Source: WJMB01 sp964581465 (GTDB lineage: Bacteria; RBG-13-66-14). Taken from it: DNA of 13,616 nucleotides. The notes under the pieces are model-generated. The model made no database searches, was not told the DNA's origin, and saw only the letters and a program-made list of their open reading frames with translations. Below are positions 6,055-12,763 of this stretch, one piece after another; position 1 is the stretch's first letter; each line of letters opens with the position of its first letter. The stretch spans positions 1 through 13,616 of the forward strand of contig CAZOOP010000060.1 in NCBI GenBank assembly GCA_964581465.1, in the 5' to 3' direction. Position numbers and translations under genes: made by a program.

Positions 6055-7116
6055 GTGCTTGAACGCCTGAAAGACGCCTGGCGCAAGCTGACCGCCCGGT
6101 TCAGCAAGCACCGCCGCGAACGCGAGGCCGCCAAGAAGGACGTGCCCTTCTTCCCCGAGTTCGCCACCTTCGAGCTGGTGATCATGCTGATCGCCATGGT
6201 CGTGGTGGTGCTCATCGCCGTTTTCTGGCCCGGGGTGGCCGGTCCCGCCGCCGACCCGACCGGCGACTTCGAGCCCACGGCCTTCCTCGAGTTCGCCCTC
6301 GACGAGCTGCCCGACTGGATCACCGCCGTGGGCCTGGGCGGCTCGATCGGCTTCGTGATCCTGCTCTTCTTCATCCCCCGGTTGGACCCGGGCAAGACCC
6401 GCTCGAAGACGGCGCGCCGGATCGTCGTCCTGTCCGCCGCCGTGTTCCTGGTCGGCTGGCTGGGGATCTACGGCGCCTACGGCTACTTCGCCATCCCCCA
6501 CGGCTCCAACAACACCCCGGGGGGCGAGTGGACGATGTGCTGGCACTGTCACAGCCACTGGGGTGGTCCAGGCGACCCCCTGGACATCTCCCGCCACGGC
6601 GAGGTAATCGACGAGAACTGCATGACCTGTCACCTGGACGATCCCAAGCTGGTCGGGTTCTATCTGAGTGACGAGGGCCTGTTCCGTGAGAGCCACCAGT
6701 GCTCGCACTGCCACAACCCCCACGCCCCGGTGCCCCACGAGGTCACTCCCGGCGAGACCCGGATGGAACGGATGGCCGTCGGCGGCGAGACCTACGTCTT
6801 CCCCTACACTCCGCGCAACGGCGAAACCCACCCCTCGCTGCCGATGCGCACCTGCTACGCCTGCCACGAGTTCGACATGTCTTCCGGCGGCGCCGCCGAG
6901 GTGGCCGAATCCAGCCCGGCCACGACCCTGGTCGGCGAGCATCCTCCCCTGGACGGCCGAGCCTGTCTGGACTGCCATGCGACCTACGACGGAGCCGCCG
7001 TCGGACCGGCCCGCTGCATCTTCTCCGAAGCCGACGGCGACGTCCACGCCCTGCCCGGCGCCCGGGGCTCCGACTGCGCCTCCTGCCACGAATTAACCAC
7101 GACCTACGAGCGATGA
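6055..7116 (+). CDS. Subunit IV-like membrane protein fused to a hexaheme cytochrome c domain
   Basis: This is a 353-residue fusion. Residues about 38-60, 89-108 and 122-140 are three membrane helices that align with the C-terminal half of cytochrome b (b6f subunit IV): FFPEF...ADP...LPDW corresponds to the usual FPV...ADP...PEWY. The quinol-site PEWY is here PDWI (86-89). The rest (about 150-353) carries six heme c sites: C162WHCH, C189MTCH, C216SHCH, C267YACH, C304LDCH and C341ASCH, with many extra histidines as possible second ligands. The heme domain should lie outside the cytoplasmic membrane. Bacillus QcrC is a similar fusion but has one heme. The start is GTG 6055 with GGAGGG at 6039-6044 (10 bases). 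It probably takes electrons from the upstream cytochrome b and hands them to a periplasmic or extracellular acceptor. It ends in an ATGA overlap with the next gene. Confidence 0.87.
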   Translation: MLERLKDAWRKLTARFSKHRREREAAKKDVPFFPEFATFELVIMLIAMVVVVLIAVFWPGVAGPAADPTGDFEPTAFLEFALDELPDWITAVGLGGSIGFVILLFFIPRLDPGKTRSKTARRIVVLSAAVFLVGWLGIYGAYGYFAIPHGSNNTPGGEWTMCWHCHSHWGGPGDPLDISRHGEVIDENCMTCHLDDPKLVGFYLSDEGLFRESHQCSHCHNPHAPVPHEVTPGETRMERMAVGGETYVFPYTPRNGETHPSLPMRTCYACHEFDMSSGGAAEVAESSPATTLVGEHPPLDGRACLDCHATYDGAAVGPARCIFSEADGDVHALPGARGSDCASCHELTTTYER

Positions 7117-7709
7117 TCACGGTCGATTCTCAGCCTCGCGACAGCACCCGGGGGACCGCCAGGTCCCCCGTCAAGTCCCGTCGTCGCTGTCGACCCCGGC
7201 TCAAGGGCAATTTTTGGAGCCGGGTGCGGCGCTGGCTGCGCTTGCAGTACCTGCGCTTCCTGCGCGCCGACTCCTCGCCGCACAAGGCGGCCCTGGGGCT
7301 GGCGGTGGGCGTCTTCATCGGCATCTTCCCCACCTTCGGCCTGGGCGCGCTGATGGCCGTCGGCCTGGCCTTCCTCTTCCGCTTCAGCAAGGTCGCCGCC
7401 GTGGTCGGCTCGGCGATCATGAACCCCTTCACCTCGCCCTTCTTCTGGGGCCTCTCCTTCACCATCGGCGCCTGGTTGACCGGGGCCGAGGTCGGCGAGG
7501 TCGCCCGTCTCATCGATGAGGGCGAGCTCTGGAACGCCGCCGGAGAGGTCGTCTGGACCTACCTGGCCGGCAACACCCTGCTGGCCGTCGCCCTGGCGCT
7601 GCTGTTCTACGGGCTGGGCTACGGCGCAGTGCGGGCCTACCAGCGCACTCGCCTCAAGCATCCTCCGGGGAGCCTACCCGAGCCGCCACCGGATGATGAA
7701 GATGCTTAG
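7113..7709 (+). CDS. DUF2062 membrane protein
   Basis: This 198-residue protein has the DUF2062 signature: SSPHKAALGLAVGVFIG (54-70), a Pro/Gly-rich turn, a second helix to about 90, then AIMNPFTSPFFWG (101-113). A last helix spans about 150-170. The N terminus (1-45) is strongly basic and rich in Arg, and the tail is Pro/Asp-rich. The function of DUF2062 is not established; the domain also occurs at the end of some glycosyltransferases, but there is no transferase domain here. The start ATG 7113 overlaps the stop of the hexaheme subunit as ATGA, so translation is probably coupled, although no strong ribosome binding site is visible. That coupling hints at a role in assembly or membrane placement of the cytochrome complex, which is inference only. 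Confidence 0.85.
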   Translation: MITVDSQPRDSTRGTARSPVKSRRRCRPRLKGNFWSRVRRWLRLQYLRFLRADSSPHKAALGLAVGVFIGIFPTFGLGALMAVGLAFLFRFSKVAAVVGSAIMNPFTSPFFWGLSFTIGAWLTGAEVGEVARLIDEGELWNAAGEVVWTYLAGNTLLAVALALLFYGLGYGAVRAYQRTRLKHPPGSLPEPPPDDEDA

Positions 7710-8433
7710 GCATCATCATGCGCTTCCAGGCCGGATGCTGCATCACTGATCGTGATCGGTCGATAACCGCGGGTTGGGAGCAGCCTGCTTTTGCTCGCTG
7801 TCTCCGCGAATCGTTCGGTAGCCAACTTTTTCGTGACGAGGCAATTCAGCTCGCCCATACATTATCAGTGGGGATCATCACTAGAAACAGGACCAGCATT
7901 GGTAACCATGGGGAGCCGCATCGAAGGAGGGGGCCTTGATATATTTATTCCTTACAAGGCTTCACTCGTGATGGCGACTGGCTGTTGCAGGTGCTAAACC
8001 ATGCAATAGAGAACTGTCAGCGTAACATTCATTATTAGCTACCACGACCGTTGGGCGGGACCGACAGCCTACTGGTCCCCACAGCACTTAGAGCAATAAG
8101 AGCAAGTCACGGCTTATCGCCACAGATCGGCTCTATTGATAATAGCAGGCAGTCGCGCTATAACGCAATGACTGCCAATCTAATAGCGATACCTGCGCCT
8201 CCATATTCAAGTGATAATCTCTTCCGTTGTCCCAGTGCGCTTAGCAAACCCGCGGATACTCAACAGCAAACCGCAAGCGATTAACGCTACTGGTTCACCC
8301 CATGATGCCCACAATAAAGTGACATACAGAATGTGAATCAAATAAAAAGACACAATCAGATTGAAAAGCCTCTCGATACCTGCCCTAAAGGGGACTCCGC
8401 CGGAGTCCCCTTTCAGGATGGTGCTTGCCTTCA
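7710..8433. other. Long intergenic region with no supported gene
   Basis: AT-richer than the flanking genes, this region has only short open frames (for example 8051-8284 plus, 8207-8446 minus) without ribosome binding sites or known domains. Just after the DUF2062 stop an imperfect GATGC/GCATC hairpin without a T-run is possible. A 6-base stem GGGACC/GGTCCC sits at 8057-8079. The striking element is the palindrome at 8387-8413, listed separately. Confidence 0.5.
8387..8413. terminator. 27-base palindromic hairpin, possible bidirectional terminator
   Basis: AAAGGGGACTCCG (8387-8399) and CGGAGTCCCCTTT (8401-8413) are perfect complements around one central base. The T-run is only three long in either direction. 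No gene ends nearby: the DUF2062 stop is 680 bases upstream. It may end an unseen transcript or shield the V4R promoter just downstream. Confidence 0.5.
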
Positions 8434-8462
8434 TTGGACATTTCAAGTACTTTAGTTATGCT
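8434..8462 (+). promoter_or_regulatory. Candidate promoter for the V4R gene
   Basis: TTGGAC (8434-8439) and TATGCT (8457-8462) are 17 bases apart. Transcription would start near 8469, leaving a leader of about 120 bases before ATG 8588. Confidence 0.45.
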
Positions 8463-8587
8463 GGTTTGCTTTTGCTCTATGCATGCGTGCCCTGATACAA
8501 ACTGCTTTGCCAATGCTCCATAAAGCCACCCTCATTTCGTCAAGCTAGGCGGGAACAATCAACAGTCCACTCAAACAAGGAGTGCCC

Positions 8588-9238
8588 ATGGCTAATCTCA
8601 AGTATGTCAAGGTCGTCCCCGAGATGGCCCCGGCCTTCGAGAAGGCCGAGCAGGTCGTCGAGAAGTACTTCGGCAAGCTCAAACTACGCGCCGAAACGGG
8701 ACAGATCAGCGTCGATAACGACCATTACGCCCTGTTCAGCACCGAGGACTTCGGCTACTTCCTCCACGAGAGCTTCCGCGACCGTTTCGGCAGCGCGGTG
8801 AAGATGGTGCTCTACGAAATGGCCTACATCCTGGGCCAGAAGAGCGCTCAGCGCTTCGCCCGAGCCACGAACGCCGCCAAGGGGATCGAGCTGCTCTCCT
8901 ACGGTCCGGTCTACTTCGCCTTCATCGGCATGGCCAACGTGGAGATCCTGCCCGTCTCCAACCCCTCGCCGGATGATGAATACATGCTGGCTTATCACCA
9001 CCACCACTCCTTCGAGGCCGACAGCTACCTGGCCCAGCGGGAGAGTTCGTCCGACCCGGTCTGCTACATGAGCTCGGGCTTCTCCGCCGGCTGGTGCTCC
9101 GAGGCCTTCGATCTGGACCTGAAGGCCGTAGAGCTCTGCTGTCGCGCCCAGGGTCACGACAAGTGCACCTTCGTGATGGCCCCGCGAAAGCGCATCTTCA
9201 AGCACTCCAGCAAGATGAAGACGGAGCTGGGCCTCTGA
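8588..9238 (+). CDS. V4R (4-vinyl reductase-type) domain protein
   Basis: This 216-residue soluble protein is essentially a single V4R domain. V4R domains bind small hydrophobic ligands and are found in BchJ, in XylR/DmpR-type regulators and in stand-alone proteins of unknown role. The conserved C-terminal part is clear: DPVCYMSSGFSAGW (156-169) followed by AVELCCRAQGHDKCTF (180-195), with C184 or C185 and C193 as the likely metal-binding cysteines. The amphipathic helix with LGQKSAQRF (82-90) fits the family start. A natural four-histidine run (137-140) precedes the core. No DNA-binding, AAA or kinase domain is attached. The ATG 8588 follows AAGGAG at 8577-8582 with good spacing; the GTG at 8582 is part of that site. 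The gene stands alone with its own promoter and terminator, so its partner cannot be read from context. Confidence 0.8.
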   Translation: MANLKYVKVVPEMAPAFEKAEQVVEKYFGKLKLRAETGQISVDNDHYALFSTEDFGYFLHESFRDRFGSAVKMVLYEMAYILGQKSAQRFARATNAAKGIELLSYGPVYFAFIGMANVEILPVSNPSPDDEYMLAYHHHHSFEADSYLAQRESSSDPVCYMSSGFSAGWCSEAFDLDLKAVELCCRAQGHDKCTFVMAPRKRIFKHSSKMKTELGL

Positions 9239-9266
9239 GCCAACTCAGGTAATCCATGTATTGAAG

Positions 9267-9294
9267 CGGGATGGAAGCGCTTCCATCCCGTTTT
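9267..9294 (+). terminator. Rho-independent terminator of the V4R gene
   Basis: CGGGATGGAAGC (9267-9278) is followed directly by its perfect complement GCTTCCATCCCG (9279-9290) and TTTT. It lies 28 bases after the stop codon. Confidence 0.85.
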
Positions 9295-10575
9295 CAGTAT
9301 CAGGGATCATCCGTGCGTTCTTTATAGCAATCTGGAACTGCATCGTTACCTCTGTCAGTCTTGCTAATATCACGGCGGCTTTGAACACACATTGCGGAAA
9401 GTGTAGAATTATGTAAGGCAGTAAGCATACAATGAGCTAACACTATTAAAAAATTGCAGTTAGCTTATACTTCTGCTTTCTCGATGCCAACTGGACCGAC
9501 GCCCCGCGGACCTACGGCACAATTAATCAAGGCTTACCAGGGTGCTACAAACAAATCCTTGGATAGAGGCGCCATAGAGAGCTAAGTAAATAAGACGTCA
9601 CACGATCCCGGACCAGCAACCTGCAACTCGAAACACCGACCAACCTCTTAAAAGCACTGGGCATCAAGGAAAGTGTTCGGGCGAAACCAGGCTGATAGGG
9701 AGCGGCTTGCCAGGCCGTTATCGACTCCCCGGAAATGCGCCGTTTTTAAAAGCGAGCTTTTTAACATGCCCTTTTTGCTTGTTATTGGTTCTCCTAGATT
9801 TTGGCGGCACGCTGCCTTCAGGGCTTTTTCAAGGATGCTGCCTTTTGCATTTGCCACAGATTACCTCTATTTATAGCCTCCACTTTATTAACTGCCCATT
9901 TCATGACAAGTATCCGATGATCATCACCACTATTATCAACAGGATAGAATCACGATCAGGTCAGGTCAAGGTAGGCGATCCCAAGTGCTGATGCGAGGCT
10001 ATGTCGAAGAATGTTTAGTTTGCAGCCATAGCCCCTCGACGCTTTCTCAATATACATGAATGTAAATAGACTGCTTAGGATCAAAGCATCGTCAGCGAAG
10101 CCAACAGCGTCAAGCAGTTGATAAAAGCGCTGAGACGTCTCTACAGGCATCCCAATAATGTGAAACCCCATTTACCGGCCAAAACAGCTCGCTGGATGTG
10201 CATACCTGTTTGACTTCTATCTGCATCTATCTTGGGATTATCACTCGCACCTGAACCGACTCATCCAGCTAATAGACTGTCATTGGTTGCCTTATAGCTA
10301 ATAATCGACGCCATTGTCATACCGCTGCATTGTCTTTTCAGCGCAGGTGTCGATTCACCTGGACCTGCGTAGAGTACCGCCGGAAGCCGAAGGCTGTTGA
10401 TCCCGCTCGGGAGTCGACCACGCCGTGAGTTAATGACCTGCTGACGGCGCTCTATTGCGCGCTTTAGCAGCTTAGACCGTTAGCCGATTTCGCTGGTGAC
10501 GCCTCGCTGCGGTTTTTTACCAAGCCCCCTTCTCGAGGCGGCTTTCTTGAGTTGCGAATACTTTGGTTCAGTTTC
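9295..10575. other. Long intergenic region with repeats but no supported gene
   Basis: This is over 1.2 kb of AT-richer DNA. Short frames at 9648-9857 (minus), 9673-9876 and 9707-9991 (plus) and 9956-10171 (minus) lack ribosome binding sites, overlap each other and show no family. It contains the second dispersed repeat copy (9917-9983) and, next to it, a possible hairpin of CGAGGCTATG (9994-10003) with CATAGCCCCTCG (10027-10038). I found no tRNA, rRNA or CRISPR pattern. It could hold decayed genes, an unrecognised small RNA or remains of a mobile element. Confidence 0.5.
9917..9983. repeat. Dispersed repeat, copy 2
   Basis: Ungapped partner of 1-67; the best part, 9932-9962, matches 16-46 at 28 of 31 positions. 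Unlike copy 1, the inverted right arm found at 93-125 does not follow, so this is a half element or a diverged copy. Confidence 0.6.
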
Positions 10576-10688
10576 GGGTGATGATCCCTTAATCTAAGTG
10601 TCATCCGGTGACCCGGCGCAAGTAAGTGATAATCTAAGCAATTATCAACGAACCGAGACGACCGATTTAAGATTAACTGGGATCACCC
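10576..10688. repeat. Imperfect inverted repeat upstream of dihydrolipoyl dehydrogenase
   Basis: The arm 10576-10598 pairs imperfectly with 10666-10688 through the shared words GGTGAT, GATCCC and TTAATCT. Inside, TGATAAT (10627-10633) pairs perfectly with ATTATCA (10641-10647) around a 7-base loop. The word TAATCTAAG also occurs directly twice, at 10590-10598 and 10630-10638. It ends about 90 bases before the lpd -35 box, so it may be an operator array or an intergenic repeat element. Confidence 0.45.
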
Positions 10689-10779
10689 CCACAGCCGGTG
10701 CCGTATTATAACGGCCCGCACCCACCTGATCCACGTCGCCGGACGGTGTTCTCCATAAACTGATCACCGTGTGTGAACA

Positions 10780-10808
10780 TTGACAGCGTGCGGCTCTTGT
10801 GCTACTTT
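10780..10808 (+). promoter_or_regulatory. Strong sigma70-type promoter of lpdA
   Basis: A consensus TTGACA (10780-10785) is 17 bases from TACTTT (10803-10808), which is preceded by TGC (TG-n extended -10). Transcription would start near 10815, 75 bases before the TTG start. This excludes the upstream in-frame GTG at 10773, which lies before the promoter. Confidence 0.75.
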
Positions 10809-10889
10809 ACCGCTGTTTCTCCCTCACCCGCGTCGCCCACGCGATCCCCGCGGGCGCGGGCCGACCATCCACCCAGCGAAAGGCCCACG

Positions 10890-12281
10890 TTGAACCGCAT
10901 CGCCATCCTCGGCGCCGGTCCCGCCGGCTACATCGGCGCGTTGCGCGCCGCCCAGCTCGGCGCCCAAATCACCCTCGTCGAAGAGCGCTGGCTCGGCGGC
11001 ACCTGCCTCCACGTCGGCTGCATCCCCACCAAGACCCTTGTTCACGCCGCCACCCTTTATACGGAGCTCAGCGACCGCTCGTTCAAAAAAAGCGGCCTGG
11101 AGATCGAGGGTCTGCGCTTCAACGTGGAGAAGCTGGGCAAGCGGCGTGATCAGACCGTGCGACGCCTGGTGACCGGGGTGCGCGGTCTGCTGGAGAAGGC
11201 CGGTGTCGAACTGATCGAGGCCCGGGGTCGCCTGGAAGAGCCCGGTGTTCTGGCCTGGGAGACCGACGACGGCGGAAGCGGCCGTGTCGAGGCCGACTAC
11301 GCCCTGCTCTGCACGGGCTCCGAGCCCTCCATGCCGCCGGTGCCCGGCATCGAGCTGGCCTGGACCAGCGAGCGCGCCGTGGCCCTGCCCGAGGTTCCCC
11401 AGGAGCTGTTGATCATCGGCGCCGGGGTCATCGGTCTCGAGTTCGCCTGCATCTACAACGCCCTGGGCAGCCGGGTGACCGTCGTCGAGATGCTCGACCG
11501 GGCCCTGCCCATGGAGGACGCCGAGCTGGGCGACGCTCTGGCCAAGCAGCTCAAGCGCTCCGGAATCAAGCTGCTGACCGGTATCCGGGTGCTGGGCATC
11601 GAGGAGAACGCCGAGGGCGGTTATGAGGTCACCCTGACCGAGAACGGCGACGAGCAGGACCTGCGGACCTCCTGCGACCGCGTGCTGGTGGCCACGGGTC
11701 GCAAACCCAGGCTCAACGGCGTCGACGCCGAGGCCCTGGGTCTGGAGCTCCAGCGCGGAGCCATCGTGGTCGACGCCCGCCTGCGGACCACCCTGGAGCG
11801 CACCTACGCCGCCGGCGACTGCATCGGCGGGCATATGCTGGCCCACGTGGCCGGCTACGAGGCCGAGACCGCCGTCGAGCATATGCTCACCGACCACGGC
11901 GAGGTGCATTACGACTGCGTCCCGCGCAGCGTGTTCAGCATCCCCGAGATCTCGGCGGTGGGCTGCACCGAAGATGAAGCCGCTGAAGCGGGCATCGAGG
12001 TCCTGGTGGGGCGCTTCCCCTACCGCGCCTCGGGCAAGGCCCTGGCCGGCGGCCACAGCGAAGGCTTCGTCAAGGTCATCGCCGACGCATCCAACAATCG
12101 GGTCATCGGCGGTGGTGTGTTCGGCAGCGGCGCCAGCGAGCTGATCGCCGAAATAGCCCTGGCCTGCCGCCACAAACTGACCCTGGACGACGTCGCCGAT
12201 ACGATCCACTCCCACCCCACCCTGCCCGAGATGGTCCGCGAGGCCTCCCTGGACGCGTTAGGCCGTCCACTGCACATCTGA
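10890..12281 (+). CDS. lpdA: Dihydrolipoyl dehydrogenase (E3)
   Basis: This FAD enzyme reoxidises dihydrolipoyl groups with NAD+ in 2-oxoacid dehydrogenase complexes or the glycine cleavage system, acting as a cytoplasmic homodimer. The 463 residues are normal length. FAD-binding GAGPAG is at 8-13, the redox disulfide is GGTCLHVGC with C39/C44, the NAD-binding loop IIGAGVIGLEFA is at 175-186, the second FAD motif TYAAGD is at 305-310, and the dimer-interface base pair H442/E447 lies in SHPTLPE. TTG 10890 is the likely start: AAAGG sits 6 bases upstream, the Rossmann strand begins two codons later, and the promoter excludes the longer frame from 10773. No E1, E2, lipoate or glycine-cleavage gene is adjacent, so its complex is not shown. 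Mercuric reductase and soluble transhydrogenase are less likely because the C-terminal HPTLPE and overall motifs fit E3. Confidence 0.93.
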   Translation: MNRIAILGAGPAGYIGALRAAQLGAQITLVEERWLGGTCLHVGCIPTKTLVHAATLYTELSDRSFKKSGLEIEGLRFNVEKLGKRRDQTVRRLVTGVRGLLEKAGVELIEARGRLEEPGVLAWETDDGGSGRVEADYALLCTGSEPSMPPVPGIELAWTSERAVALPEVPQELLIIGAGVIGLEFACIYNALGSRVTVVEMLDRALPMEDAELGDALAKQLKRSGIKLLTGIRVLGIEENAEGGYEVTLTENGDEQDLRTSCDRVLVATGRKPRLNGVDAEALGLELQRGAIVVDARLRTTLERTYAAGDCIGGHMLAHVAGYEAETAVEHMLTDHGEVHYDCVPRSVFSIPEISAVGCTEDEAAEAGIEVLVGRFPYRASGKALAGGHSEGFVKVIADASNNRVIGGGVFGSGASELIAEIALACRHKLTLDDVADTIHSHPTLPEMVREASLDALGRPLHI

Positions 12282-12308
12282 TATTGACTTAGTTCAAATT
12301 ATGCGCAG

Positions 12309-12336
12309 ACCCGCCCCGAGGGGCGGGTTGTTTTTT
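12309..12336 (+). terminator. Rho-independent terminator of lpdA
   Basis: ACCCGCCCC (12309-12317) and GGGGCGGGT (12320-12328) form a strong GC stem, followed by TGTTTTTT. It lies 28 bases after the stop codon. Confidence 0.92.
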
Positions 12337-12523
12337 AGATCGATCATATCGACATTTGGTGCTTCCGCCGTCTCGACACCATTTCAAGCCGACGCGGCGC
12401 CAGCTTTAGACACCAATAATGATTACGCAACGGTATGAAAGGGCAAACCAACAAAAACGGAGTTCCCCTGAGTGTATCGACAAAACCCCAAACAGAAACC
12501 TTACTTACCGCCATCTCTGCAAC
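12337..12523. other. Intergenic stretch with no supported gene
   Basis: A plus-strand frame from 12419 to 12622 (67 codons) covers part of it but has no ribosome binding site or known domain and contains the promoter proposed at 12524-12552. I see nothing else. Confidence 0.5.
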
Positions 12524-12552
12524 TTGACGACCTGTTTTTCCAGTGCTACTCT
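12524..12552 (+). promoter_or_regulatory. Candidate promoter for the secreted-protein gene
   Basis: TTGACG (12524-12529) is 17 bases from TACTCT (12547-12552), and the -10 is preceded by GTGC exactly as in the lpdA promoter. The leader before ATG 12764 would be about 200 bases, and contains an unused GGAGGT at 12677-12682. Confidence 0.5.
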
Positions 12553-12763
12553 ATTCAATGAAGGGAGTAATCCAAAAAACTTGCTTTCCTTGTTGATAAG
12601 CAAGCCCGGCACTCAAAATTAACATCCAATACGCCAATCCGTACCGCCTTCAGATAGCCAGCCGCCCATCCAGGAAGGAGGTGGTCAACTGAGCACCCTG
12701 TCCCAACACCATCGTATGCCGCGGTTACCGAAACCGTCGGCTAACCTCAAAGGAAGTATGACC

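Noticed and set aside
7015..7050. Possible seventh heme site near C321 of the hexaheme subunit
   Set aside because: The sequence after C321 has no CxxCH or spaced-out variant; only six sites are supported.
6013..7089. Long minus-strand open frame (358 codons) opposite the hexaheme subunit
   Set aside because: It is the complement of six CxxCH motifs and three helices. Its translation is low-complexity Gly/Val/His/Asp.
8207..8446. Minus-strand frame of 79 codons with a hydrophobic middle
   Set aside because: It reads straight through the 27-base palindrome, overlaps the V4R promoter, and has no ribosome binding site.
9956..10171. Minus-strand frame of 71 codons overlapping the dispersed repeat
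   Set aside because: It has no ribosome binding site and no domain, and it runs through the repeat sequence.
10773..10889. GTG start extending dihydrolipoyl dehydrogenase by 39 residues
   Set aside because: The proposed promoter lies inside this stretch, and the Rossmann fold begins right after TTG 10890.
10824..12215. Long minus-strand open frame (463 codons) opposite lpdA
   Set aside because: It mirrors a textbook dihydrolipoyl dehydrogenase and shows no motif of its own.
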